Assembly (NCBI GenBank): GCA_017443025.1
Contig: JAFSPG010000007.1
Span: forward strand, 1 to 64,000
Length of the DNA stretch: 64,000 bases
Source: Bacteroidales bacterium
GTDB lineage: Bacteria; Bacteroidota; Bacteroidia; Bacteroidales; UBA932
Direction of reading: 5' to 3'
Shown: piece by piece, positions 40,674 through 49,666 of the stretch
Position numbering within the stretch: the first letter of the stretch is position 1
How the letters are laid out: the number at the start of each line of letters is the position of its first letter
Notes under the pieces: model-generated
The model's input: the letters and a program-made list of their open reading frames with translations, nothing else
Database searches by the model: none
What the model was told of the DNA's origin: nothing
Position numbers and translations under genes: made by a program

Positions 40674-43550
40674 CTAATGTTCAATGACGGTGCTGTCGCG
40701 GAGCATTACGCGGATGCTGTCGAGGGATACCGGCCTCAGGGAATCTGCGGGCTGCGTGCGAAGAGTATCAGCCGGAGGAATGATTCCGAGAATATATCTG
40801 CGGTACAGGTTCAGCAGGCCGGTTGAGTCTGAGACCTCGGAGGGAGAGCCTACAGCCGGGAGCTCCGGCTCCGGAGTTTCCTCCGGCTTCAGCTCCGGCT
40901 CCGGGATAGCCGGAACGGCCACGAGGGCCTGCCCGCCGGAAAGAAGCTTGGAAATCAAGGCCACAATTTTGGCTTTTGTCAGGGCTTCGGCCTTGGCGGC
41001 GGCTCCGGAAAGGAAATCCATTCCGTACATATATCTGAGCTCAAGCAGCCTCGTAAAGGATTCGGAGTCGTTTTCCCAGACGAGACATGCGTTCAGCGAT
41101 GAGGATTTGGCCTTTGCCAGCTCTTCGTTACTGATGCTTTCGGGGGTTTTCAGTACCTCGAGAGCCTGACTGGCCTTACTGATGACTCTATCCACGGAAT
41201 TCTCCCTTATCATCGAGGCCGGCAGGCCCTGGAAGCTGGCCGGGGAGAGCTGAAACTGCACGCTCAGGCGGTCTTCGGGGTACATCCTTATATTCCAGTC
41301 AGCCTGGCAGAACCATCCCAGAGGGGCGATGGCCTTGGCAACTGCATCCCTCATCAATTCGACGGCTACTCCGGAAGCTATGAAATTCTGGAGACTGAGA
41401 ATCACCGAAGGTGTTGTGAAACCCATATCCACCGAGGGCTCGGAGGCCGCAGGAAGCACCACCTTGCTCTTGCCGCTCAAATACTGCGAACTGCCACGGA
41501 ATCTTGGCACGACGGAGCCGGAAGCTGTCTTGAATCGCCCGAGATTGGAGGTAAGGACTTTACAGAGGGCCTCTTCGCTGATATCTCCGTTTATTACCAA
41601 TACTGCATCCCTTATGCCTTCGAAGCTCTTGCTGAAGAAACTTTCAGCCTTGGCGGGAAGGTCGTCCGGAAGCTTAACCCTGCGCTTTGTTAGGGGATAT
41701 AAGCCCTTGGGGCAAAGAATGCTGTCGATTCTCCAGGCTCTTTCTACGGAGGGATCGGTCGGGAGCATACGGGCCAGACGAAGGTTCTCCCTGTAGTAAT
41801 CGTATAGCTTTTTGTCCACGCTCCTTTCAGCCACTACAGCCGAGAGAGACTTTAGCAGCAGGGCAAGCTTCGATGTAGGCAGATGACCGCCGATACGGAA
41901 TTCGTTAGGCGAAACGCTGACATCGAAGGTAACGGCATTCGAACTCAGCATTTCGCGGAAGCGGTATCCGGGCATCGAGCCGATATTGCCGAGCAGAAGC
42001 ATGTCTCCTACGTAAGGGCCGTGAATGGGCTGCAGTCCGGGAATCTGCGAATAACCGCCCTTGAAAAGAAGGGAGAAACGCAGGATGTTGTTCATTGTTG
42101 AATCCCGGTGGTATATCACACGGATGCCGTTGCTGAGGGTGATAATCCTTCCGCCGGTCATAGGTTCGTCGTCGATTTGCGCCACCTTTACCCTGGAATT
42201 CTTCAGGAAATTCATCGAGGTGGTGTCAGCGCCGGCTGCAGTAACGGGCTTGAACTTGATTTCCCGGTCGATGGCCCAGGCGTCGTCAAGCATCGACTGC
42301 AATTCTTCGGAGGTGAAACTTCCCTTCGGGGCATCGAGCTTTACGGAAAGGTTTTTATATCCGTCCAGGAGCGCCTGCATGAAGTTGTTGAAGAGTTTTG
42401 TACCCTGAACGGGATCCATCCTGCGGGCTGCGACGAAAGAGAAGCGGCTTGCCCTTGACGCAAGCGGACGACCATACATGAAGGCCTTTATACAGGCTTC
42501 CGTGAGCTCGTTGTTGGTAACGAGTTCGTCGCCGGATTTATCGACATATCTGGCAAGTACCCTCTGGTGGACATCTTTATATTCGGGGATATCGACACCC
42601 TCGGCGTCGAGGGTGGAAAGAGTTTCAATGAGGAGTCCTGTGGCAGCCTTGATATCCTTGTCGAGGACGGTTACCCGGACGGAGAAGGATTCGTCGTCGC
42701 CGGTAAGGCCGCTGTCAATGTAAGTGGCACCGAAGCCTGCTACCGGCAGGCCTTTTTCGCGGAAAGCCTCAGCCAGCCTCTTTTCTATCAATGCTCCCAT
42801 TTCGTCGCACAGCAATTCGGTGACTATGGGGAGCACCGTGGACATTTTGTCGGCGGGAGTGCGCGGGCTGAACCATTTCATCTCGATGCTCGACAAGCCT
42901 CCGCTGCTCTCGGTAATACTTATGTGCGGCTTCAGGAAGGGCTCCCACAGGTAAGATTCCGCCGCTGGAGCAGGACGCTTCTGCACCAGCATCGACAGCA
43001 TCTCCAACTTGCCTATTATGGTGGAGGTATTGATATTTCCTACCACAATCACCGCCTGATTGCCGGGGGCATATCTGCCAAGCGCGGCGGCTGGGGCCGA
43101 GCTGATGACTTCGAATGTCATCAGCAGGGTGGAATCGACTGCCTCGAGACTGGAAGTGACCGGTACCCTTTCGAAACGGAAGATGGTGGCATCGTCGTGT
43201 ACGCTTGCATATCCTTCCCTCGAAGGCCATACAGACTTGGAAACCAGATATTCAAGGGGAGAACGGCGGCCGAAACGGGGCAAGTCGGCAAGGGCTCCGC
43301 GCGAATGTACCTCGGAGATTCCCTTGTCCTTTACTGTTTCGCTGGAAAATCCGGCCTTCTGGACGAGGGAAATATCTACCAGATTGCCGTCAACGGCACT
43401 TTCAACTATGTAATAGGATATCCCGTTTTCGAGGCGCCCGGTGGTTATTCTTGAATCCGTAGGGAGAACAGGGAGAGTCTGGGCTGGCACAATTGTTGGG
43501 GAAAAGGCCGCAAGTACAGTAAAGACAATGTTGTATATAGCCGTTTTCAT
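40674..43550 (-). CDS. M16-like (insulinase-fold) exported protein without zinc motif
   Basis: A 958-residue exported protein (signal peptide to about residue 24, IVPAQ) built like an M16 peptidase with four homologous domains. The M16 start TGRLENGISYYIV and middle-domain features such as AVIVVGNINTSTIIGKLE (first half) and AVLVINGDISEEAL (second half) are evident. Where the catalytic H-x-x-E-H should stand there is GISEVHSRGALADLPRFG, with no such motif anywhere. It therefore looks like a catalytically inactive M16 homologue. Such proteins often pair with an active partner, but none is encoded nearby. Last 3 nt lie 4 nt before the DUF3109 start. Confidence 0.82.
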   Translation of the reverse strand: MKTAIYNIVFTVLAAFSPTIVPAQTLPVLPTDSRITTGRLENGISYYIVESAVDGNLVDISLVQKAGFSSETVKDKGISEVHSRGALADLPRFGRRSPLEYLVSKSVWPSREGYASVHDDATIFRFERVPVTSSLEAVDSTLLMTFEVISSAPAAALGRYAPGNQAVIVVGNINTSTIIGKLEMLSMLVQKRPAPAAESYLWEPFLKPHISITESSGGLSSIEMKWFSPRTPADKMSTVLPIVTELLCDEMGALIEKRLAEAFREKGLPVAGFGATYIDSGLTGDDESFSVRVTVLDKDIKAATGLLIETLSTLDAEGVDIPEYKDVHQRVLARYVDKSGDELVTNNELTEACIKAFMYGRPLASRASRFSFVAARRMDPVQGTKLFNNFMQALLDGYKNLSVKLDAPKGSFTSEELQSMLDDAWAIDREIKFKPVTAAGADTTSMNFLKNSRVKVAQIDDEPMTGGRIITLSNGIRVIYHRDSTMNNILRFSLLFKGGYSQIPGLQPIHGPYVGDMLLLGNIGSMPGYRFREMLSSNAVTFDVSVSPNEFRIGGHLPTSKLALLLKSLSAVVAERSVDKKLYDYYRENLRLARMLPTDPSVERAWRIDSILCPKGLYPLTKRRVKLPDDLPAKAESFFSKSFEGIRDAVLVINGDISEEALCKVLTSNLGRFKTASGSVVPRFRGSSQYLSGKSKVVLPAASEPSVDMGFTTPSVILSLQNFIASGVAVELMRDAVAKAIAPLGWFCQADWNIRMYPEDRLSVQFQLSPASFQGLPASMIRENSVDRVISKASQALEVLKTPESISNEELAKAKSSSLNACLVWENDSESFTRLLELRYMYGMDFLSGAAAKAEALTKAKIVALISKLLSGGQALVAVPAIPEPELKPEETPEPELPAVGSPSEVSDSTGLLNLYRRYILGIIPPADTLRTQPADSLRPVSLDSIRVMLRDSTVIEH

Positions 43551-43572
43551 TGATTCTCTCGGTGATTTCGTA

Positions 43573-43580
43573 CAAAAATA
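43573..43580 (-). promoter_or_regulatory. -7 box for the M16-like gene
   Basis: TATTTTTG on the minus strand (43580-43573). Start near 43567, about 17 nt before the ATG at 43550, which excludes a longer start at 43607. Confidence 0.6.
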
Positions 43581-43592
43581 CAATATTTTTAG

Positions 43593-43600
43593 TAATTTTG
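43593..43600 (+). promoter_or_regulatory. -7 box for the TPR protein gene
   Basis: TAATTTTG (43593-43600), back-to-back with the M16-like promoter. Start near 43606, leader about 50 nt. Confidence 0.6.
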
Positions 43601-43655
43601 CGCCCAATCGGCTATGTCCGTGTCAAATTGAAGTTAACTTTTAACCGTATAGAAA

Positions 43656-44603
43656 ATGAAAAAGTTGTTTGTCATTCTTGCGGCCGCTATGATGACCGCC
43701 GCCATTGCATCCGCTCAGGATACCATGGCCACTGCTTCCGAGAAGTACAATGCTGGTCTCGAGCAGTTTAACGCCGGCGACAAACTCGCAGCCCTCGATT
43801 CTTTCAAGGAGGCCCTCAGAATCAGCGAGGCCCTCGGCAGCGAAGGTGAGGTTCTCGCCGCCAACTGCAAGAAGGCCATCCCCGGTCTTCTCCTTTCTCT
43901 TGCAAAACAGTGCAACAACGAGAAGAAATTTACCGATGCAGTGAAATACGCCGAAGAAGCCGCCAAGACCGCTGAGTCTTACGAAGACTTCGACACCCTC
44001 GGCGCCGCCAACGAGCTGCTCCCTACCCTCAAGGTTTCAGAGGCATACTTCGATGCCGACAACCTTCTCAAGGCAAAAGATTTCGCAGCTGCAGCCGAAG
44101 GATATAAGAAAGTTCTTGAACTGGATCCTTCACACGCCAATGCAGCCCTCCGCCTCGTTCAGGCTTACACCGAGGCCGGCGACATTGACAACGCAAAGGC
44201 TTCGCTCGAAACCGCCAAGGCTCTCGGCAAAGAGGCCGACGCCAACAAAATCATCGGCAAGGCTTATCTGAAAAAGGCTTCAGCAGCCCTTAAGGCAAAG
44301 AACTTCTCTGCAGCTCTCACAAACGCACAGAGCGCTTCTGAATTCATCCAGGAAGGCAATGTTTACCTGATCGCAGGACAGGCTGCTTCCAAGATGCCCG
44401 GCAAAGAGAACCTTGCCATCGAGAACTTCTCGAAGTATCTCGAGGTTTCTCCCAAAGCCAAGAACGCCGGCCCTATCGCCTACACCGTCGGAGCTCTGTA
44501 TCAGCAGCAGAAGAACAACGCCAAGGCTCTGGAGTTCTACAAGAAGGCCGAATCTCTCGGATATGCCCAGGCTGGCGAGATGATTAAAGCCCTCAGCAAA
44601 TAA
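43656..44603 (+). CDS. Exported TPR-repeat protein
   Basis: A 315-residue exported protein (signal peptide about 1-20, cut after AIASAQ). Almost entirely helical TPR repeats follow (YNAGLEQFNAGDKLAALDSFKEAL, GYKKVLELDPSHANAALRLVQAY, IENFSKYLEVSPKAKN as short blocks). TPRs are protein-interaction scaffolds, here in the periplasm. Many Ala/Lys residues and strong codon bias suggest high expression. The U32 peptidase gene follows after one base, so they are co-transcribed. Confidence 0.85.
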   Translation: MKKLFVILAAAMMTAAIASAQDTMATASEKYNAGLEQFNAGDKLAALDSFKEALRISEALGSEGEVLAANCKKAIPGLLLSLAKQCNNEKKFTDAVKYAEEAAKTAESYEDFDTLGAANELLPTLKVSEAYFDADNLLKAKDFAAAAEGYKKVLELDPSHANAALRLVQAYTEAGDIDNAKASLETAKALGKEADANKIIGKAYLKKASAALKAKNFSAALTNAQSASEFIQEGNVYLIAGQAASKMPGKENLAIENFSKYLEVSPKAKNAGPIAYTVGALYQQQKNNAKALEFYKKAESLGYAQAGEMIKALSK

Positions 44604-44604
44604 G

Positions 44605-46467
44605 ATGACTTATCTCGAGCTTCTGGCTCCTGCAAGAAATGCGGATATCGGCATCGCGGCAATTGACTGCGGTGCCGATGCCGTGTATATCGCAGGGCCG
44701 GCGTTCGGGGCAAGGAAAGATGCCGGCAATCCGGTTTCGGAGATTGCCCGGCTCTGCGAATACGCCCACCGTTTCGGGGCGCGTATTTTCGTTACCGTCA
44801 ACACTCTCATCTTCGAAAGTGAACTGCAAGAGTGCTACCGTCTGATGCTCGATTGCCAGAAGGCCGGAGCCGATGCCCTGATTGTTCAGGACCCTGCCCT
44901 GCTTGCTCTGGCAGCCGGCGGCCCGGAAGGCAAAGGAGAGAAAGTTTCAATTCCACTTCACGCCTCAACGCAGTGCTCTATCCGGACACCTGAAAGGGCT
45001 GCAGCCCTGGCCGATGCCGGTTTTTCGAGGGTAGTGCTCGAAAGGCAGCTGTCGCTTGAGGAAATCCGCCGCATCGCAGCATCTGTCGATGCGGAAATCG
45101 AGGCCTTCGTGCACGGCGCGCTATGCGTGAGCTACAGCGGCGAGTGCTATCTGTCGGAAAAGCTCGCCGGGCGCAGCGCCAACCGCGGCGCCTGCATACA
45201 GGCCTGCCGCGGCAGGTACGACCTCAGCGACGACAAAGGCAACGTACTTGCACGGAACAAAGCCTTCCTTTCGCTGAAGGACTTCAACCTGCTCGGAAAA
45301 CTGCTCCCCCTGGCTGAGGCGGGAGTAACTTCATTTAAAATCGAGGGCCGCCTGAAAAGCGCCTCTTACGTAAAGAACGTGGTGAAGGCCTACTCCGACG
45401 CCTTTGACAAAATTGTCAGCACCTATCCGGACAAATACGCAAGGGCTTCATTTGGCCGCACCGAAGGCTGCTCATTTACTCCAGACGTAGACAAGACCTT
45501 CAACAGGGCCTATACCGAACTGTTCATAGGCGGCAGGCGCGGGCACTGGGCCGCCACGGATGCGCCCAAAAGCATGGGAGAGCGCATCGGAGAGGTGATA
45601 TCCGTAAAGCCCGCCGGAAAAAATACGATAGAAGTTTCGCTGCGCAGCAAGGCCCAGCTCAGAAACGGCGACGGCTTCGCCTTCGTAAGCGGCGAGGGCA
45701 TCACCGGATTCCGCGGAGACATCTGCCGTGGCGGCACCATAATCTGCAAAAGGACTGAGGGACTTGTCCCGGGAACAGTCCTTTACAGGAACATCAGCTC
45801 TGAATTTGAAAAGATTCTGGCCTCCGACGGCAGCCACAGGGTATTGGACGTCGATGCGACGATATCAATCTCAGGCTCCTCTCAGGAGGGATATAAACTT
45901 GAAGCCCGCCTGACTTCTTCCGACGGAAGGAAGCTGCTACACGTGGAGGCACTCGGCAACCTTCCAGTAGCCACTAACCGCGAAAGGATGCTCGCAATGA
46001 TTGAGGCCCAGCTCTCAAAGAGCGCCGGGCATTACGTATTCCACGCGGCCATAGATGCGGGCCTGCCGGAGGATCTGCCACTTATCGGAGCAGCGAGGCT
46101 GAATGAGTTCCGGCGCAATCTGGCGATTGTTCTGGACGTACTCCCCTGCAACAGGATTCCTCTCGGCGCTTCGCGTCCGAATCCCGGAGGAGCCGCATTC
46201 ATCCGCCCGGAAGAGAGCTACAAGGCCAATGTAGCAAATCATATTTCAGAAGGGATGTACGGCCCCGGCGAGAAGGCTTACGAGCTCAGCCACAGAAAAG
46301 GCGCCGAGCTTATGCGCAGCAAGTACTGCATCCGCTACGAGCTTGGGTACTGCCCGAAAGAAAAAGGTCACTCAAAGCCCGCAGGCAAGTGGTTCCTTTC
46401 AGGTAACGGACAGCCCCTCGAACTCGTATTCGACTGCGCGAAGTGCGAAATGGCCGTTATTGGCTAA
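44605..46467 (+). CDS. Peptidase U32 family protein (RlhA-like)
   Basis: A 620-residue cytoplasmic protein of the U32 family. It has an N-terminal barrel with LELLAPARNADIGIAAIDCGADAVYIAG, HASTQCSIRTPERAAALADAG, EAFVHGALCVSYSGECYLS and RGACIQACRGRYDLSD, the Cys cluster likely holding an iron-sulfur centre. A DUF3656-like middle and a C-terminal tail with further Cys follow. Length and domain order resemble E. coli RlhA, which hydroxylates 23S rRNA C2501. Related U32 proteins hydroxylate tRNA; peptidase activity is doubtful. Overlaps the convergent lipoprotein gene by 11 nt. Confidence 0.86.
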   Translation: MTYLELLAPARNADIGIAAIDCGADAVYIAGPAFGARKDAGNPVSEIARLCEYAHRFGARIFVTVNTLIFESELQECYRLMLDCQKAGADALIVQDPALLALAAGGPEGKGEKVSIPLHASTQCSIRTPERAAALADAGFSRVVLERQLSLEEIRRIAASVDAEIEAFVHGALCVSYSGECYLSEKLAGRSANRGACIQACRGRYDLSDDKGNVLARNKAFLSLKDFNLLGKLLPLAEAGVTSFKIEGRLKSASYVKNVVKAYSDAFDKIVSTYPDKYARASFGRTEGCSFTPDVDKTFNRAYTELFIGGRRGHWAATDAPKSMGERIGEVISVKPAGKNTIEVSLRSKAQLRNGDGFAFVSGEGITGFRGDICRGGTIICKRTEGLVPGTVLYRNISSEFEKILASDGSHRVLDVDATISISGSSQEGYKLEARLTSSDGRKLLHVEALGNLPVATNRERMLAMIEAQLSKSAGHYVFHAAIDAGLPEDLPLIGAARLNEFRRNLAIVLDVLPCNRIPLGASRPNPGGAAFIRPEESYKANVANHISEGMYGPGEKAYELSHRKGAELMRSKYCIRYELGYCPKEKGHSKPAGKWFLSGNGQPLELVFDCAKCEMAVIG

Positions 46468-47635
46468 GCATTTCGAAGACAATTTCCACATCTCCATAAC
46501 GGTATGCTTCGCCGCTGGCTTTTTCGAGGAAGGCGGAAGAAAGGCTGCCGCGCCATACGATATCGTCTCTTGAACGGATTGGAATGGTGATTCCCAGCCC
46601 ATATGTCTTGGAGTAGATTTTAAGTTCAATTTCGGCTTTCCAGGAGGTCCATGTGCCCCCGTCATCCTCGCTGATAAGGAAGGGACAGCGCGAAAGCTGG
46701 CCCGTCCAGTCGGTTACGACCACGGTATTGACAGGCAGAACCTCTCCCACGTCCTTTCGCTTGACTTCCAGCATGAAGTCGGTGACGGAAGGATTGTAAA
46801 GCAGCATTTCTTCGTCGGTTGCCGCCTTGAAATTCTCCACCGAAGCGAATTTTATGAAGAATTCGGAGCCGCCGGCAAGCCATGAATCATAATTGCGGGT
46901 TGCCATAAAGCTTCGGAGAATAAGGGTTCGACTGTTTTCAACATCCTCCCCTTCCGCTTTCGTACCGGATGGTTTTCCTATGATGATATCTCCGCCTCCT
47001 GTGTCACCGATTTCCCTTCGGAGCAACTCAAGTGAGGTATAGGCGGCATCATCGTTGGAATTGACCACCCATACCGGATGATTCACGGCATAGTTCTCGT
47101 CCACCTCGATTTCCCTTACTGTCAGGCTGCCTGAGGAATCCTTTTCGAGAAGATAGGCGGTATTGACCGAGGAGCCGTCGCCGGGGTCGAAGGTGATAGC
47201 GGGATAGGAAGTGCCGTCCCAGTTTTCAGACCAGGGCCAGTAGATTTGCAGGCCGGACTGCTCCAGGGCCAGCAGGGAAAGCCCCCCGGAGGCCTTTGTC
47301 TGTTCCGGGCCGAGATACTCGGCAATCAGGTCCCTGAGCGGCGTAGAATAGTACTTGCCCGATGCCTTGGTGGGAGAGTCTCCCACTCCGGCTCCCGGCT
47401 GCGAGAAGAGGCCGGCCATAGTGTACTCTTCGTCGTAACCGTTGACCGAAGATGCTGAAACGGCGTCGAAGACTTCGCCTATCTGCTCTGCGCCTATCGG
47501 AAGGCTCGACAGCATTCTGGCCACTTCGCGGGAGGATACTCCTGATGAAGGCTCGGCTTCAAGTGGAATGGTGCGCTCGACTTTTTCACAGGAAAAAAGC
47601 AGCGCCGAAAGGAAAAATAGCAGTGTCTTTTTCAT
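46457..47635 (-). CDS. Surface lipoprotein of unknown function
   Basis: A 392-residue lipoprotein (lipobox LLFSC, Cys16). The mature protein is strand-rich and acidic, with a central block LQIYWPWSENWDGTSYPAITFDPGDGSS and a C-terminal part rich in aromatic-charged strands (WKAEIELKIYSKTYGLGI). I recognise no family. A SEDDGGTWTSW stretch recalls an Asp-box but stands alone. No gene partner on its strand nearby. Confidence 0.7.
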   Translation of the reverse strand: MKKTLLFFLSALLFSCEKVERTIPLEAEPSSGVSSREVARMLSSLPIGAEQIGEVFDAVSASSVNGYDEEYTMAGLFSQPGAGVGDSPTKASGKYYSTPLRDLIAEYLGPEQTKASGGLSLLALEQSGLQIYWPWSENWDGTSYPAITFDPGDGSSVNTAYLLEKDSSGSLTVREIEVDENYAVNHPVWVVNSNDDAAYTSLELLRREIGDTGGGDIIIGKPSGTKAEGEDVENSRTLILRSFMATRNYDSWLAGGSEFFIKFASVENFKAATDEEMLLYNPSVTDFMLEVKRKDVGEVLPVNTVVVTDWTGQLSRCPFLISEDDGGTWTSWKAEIELKIYSKTYGLGITIPIRSRDDIVWRGSLSSAFLEKASGEAYRYGDVEIVFEMLSQ

Positions 47636-47724
47636 AGCGCAAATTGTTTTTGCAAAATGACAAAGAATTATCCGTTTACTGAAAAATGTAAACGAATAAA
47701 CTGCAAAAAAGCCTTTACACTATT

Positions 47725-48630
47725 CTAGGAGGCCGATTTTTTATAAATCACAAAGCGATTTTTGCCGAAATAATCCTTGACCGGAGCTACTTCGGTGAAG
47801 CCTGCGGAAGAAAAAACAGCAGCCGTTTCGGGGCCGAGGGCCTCGTTGATTTCCGAAAGGCCCATACCGCTGGGCGCGAGGAGGGCCTTGCTCCAGGCGG
47901 CGATTCCGCGATAGAAAAGCAGGGGATCGTCGTCCGGCACGAAGAGGGCAAGGGCCGGCTCGTAATCAAGCACATTAGGGCGCATCTCAGCTTTCTCCTT
48001 TTCCATCACGTAGGGAGGGTTGCTGAGTATAAGGTCGAATTCTCCAAGCCCGGGCTGCTCGGCCAGAACGTCGGCCTGGATAAATGTCGGTGCAAGGGCT
48101 CCGGTCTTTTTCAGTTCCGCCGAAAAGTCCTGACTCCTGGCTACCTCGAGGGCATCTTCGGAGATATCCACACCCGTGACCTTCACCCCGGGTACGGCAA
48201 GTGCCACGGCCCAGGCGATGCAACCGGAGCCGGTGCAAAGGTCGAGCACCCTGACGTTCTGCGCGGCGGCCCCATAAGGAGCGCGTGAGCGCTGTATCCT
48301 TCCGGCTTCGGCCACTGCTTCACGCACGAGCATTTCAGTTTCAGGGCGCGGAATCAGGACGGCGGGGGTAAGCCTGAACGTCAAATCGCAGAATTTGGCC
48401 CGCCCGAGAACATACTGAATCGGCTCCCCGGCGCGCAGCCTTGCCAGCGCGGCCTCGAGGCCTGCAATCCGGCCCTCCGGAATCTCAAAGGAGGGCTCAA
48501 CAATATGGGTGTAGCTTTTGGTCCCAAGAAGATGGGAGCAGAGCATTAGAACCATATTGTGCGCCTCGGCGGCCGGATACAGAGTTTCCAGCGCCAAAGA
48601 AGCGTTGCTTATAAATTCAGAAAGAAGCAT
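47725..48630 (-). CDS. prmC: Release factor glutamine methyltransferase
   Basis: A 301-residue SAM-dependent enzyme methylating the GGQ glutamine of release factors RF1 and RF2. The N-terminal helical domain is followed by LIPRPETEMLV, the SAM motif VLDLCTGSGCIAWAVA and the catalytic NPPYV (about residue 200). Third gene of PBP1A-ddl-prmC, 9 nt after ddl. Confidence 0.95.
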   Translation of the reverse strand: MLLSEFISNASLALETLYPAAEAHNMVLMLCSHLLGTKSYTHIVEPSFEIPEGRIAGLEAALARLRAGEPIQYVLGRAKFCDLTFRLTPAVLIPRPETEMLVREAVAEAGRIQRSRAPYGAAAQNVRVLDLCTGSGCIAWAVALAVPGVKVTGVDISEDALEVARSQDFSAELKKTGALAPTFIQADVLAEQPGLGEFDLILSNPPYVMEKEKAEMRPNVLDYEPALALFVPDDDPLLFYRGIAAWSKALLAPSGMGLSEINEALGPETAAVFSSAGFTEVAPVKDYFGKNRFVIYKKSAS

Positions 48631-48639
48631 TCCTGCAAA

Positions 48640-49656
48640 TCAGGCGTTCTCGATTATCTCGCTAAGGAACTCAGTAATGTCGATGCCGGCCGTGCGAATC
48701 ATCTTCGGAACGAGCGAAGCGTTGGTCATGCCGGGAATGGTATTCACTTCGAGGAAGTACAGGCCTTCTTCCGAGACGATATAATCGACACGGACGACTC
48801 CAGAGCATCCAAGATGGGCATAAATCTTTTTGGTGACCTCCTGAATCTGCTTGGTCAGGGCTTCGTCGATTTCGGCGGGGCAGACTTCCTCGCTGTGGCC
48901 GTTATACTTGGCGTCGTAGTCGAAGTATTCGTTGTCGGTGATGATTTCGATGACGGGGAGAACATTCAGGGCGCCACCTTTGCCCCTGTATACGGCGCAG
49001 GTAACCTCCCTACCCACTATGGCCTTTTCGGCCATTACGGTGTCGCCCTCGACGAGGGCGCAGCCGAGAGCCTCCTCAATGTCTTCGGCCTTCTTGACCT
49101 TGGTGACACCGAAACTGGAGCCGCCGGCGGTAGGTTTGATGAAAACGGGATAGCCGAGATTCTCGGTGACGAATTTGGTGAAGGCCTTGACGTCGCCGCC
49201 CTTGCGGATGAGGGCATCCTTGGCGAGATGTACGAAATCGACATCGCGGAGGTAGCTCTTGCAGGCGAATTTGTCGAAGGTGACGGCCGACACGAAGGAA
49301 GAACAGCTGCTGAAGGGAATGCCAAGCATTTCAAGATAGCCCTGGAGCAGGCCGTTCTCGCCGGGAGTGCCGTGCTGCATTATGTATGCAAAATCAAACT
49401 TTATGGTCTCGCCGTAAACATTCACCGAGAAATCATTCTTGTTGATTTCCGGACGGGCTTCCTCGGGGAACTGTATCCTCATTGCGCCCTTTTTTCGGAA
49501 CGACACCAGATTCCACTGCCCGTAGCGGGCGAAGATTTCATAAATGCTGTACTTGGAGTCGTCGATGCGGGATGCCACATACTCTCCGCTCCTGCAGGAA
49601 ACCTGCCACTCTGATGAATCGCTTCCGTATATTACGGCGATATTGATATGTTTCAT
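48640..49656 (-). CDS. ddl: D-alanine--D-alanine ligase
   Basis: A 338-residue ATP-grasp enzyme making the D-Ala-D-Ala dipeptide for peptidoglycan. It contains HGTPGENGLLQGYLEMLGIPFSS, GYPVFIKPTAGGSSFGVTKV, YFLEVNTIPGMTNASLVP and KYNGHSEEVCPAEI. The ATG at 49656 was selected (MKHINIAVIYG); an in-frame ATG at 49674 overlaps the PBP1A gene. It follows PBP1A by 10 nt, coupling precursor synthesis with polymerisation. Confidence 0.96.
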   Translation of the reverse strand: MKHINIAVIYGSDSSEWQVSCRSGEYVASRIDDSKYSIYEIFARYGQWNLVSFRKKGAMRIQFPEEARPEINKNDFSVNVYGETIKFDFAYIMQHGTPGENGLLQGYLEMLGIPFSSCSSFVSAVTFDKFACKSYLRDVDFVHLAKDALIRKGGDVKAFTKFVTENLGYPVFIKPTAGGSSFGVTKVKKAEDIEEALGCALVEGDTVMAEKAIVGREVTCAVYRGKGGALNVLPVIEIITDNEYFDYDAKYNGHSEEVCPAEIDEALTKQIQEVTKKIYAHLGCSGVVRVDYIVSEEGLYFLEVNTIPGMTNASLVPKMIRTAGIDITEFLSEIIENA

Positions 49657-49666
49657 AACGATGCTT

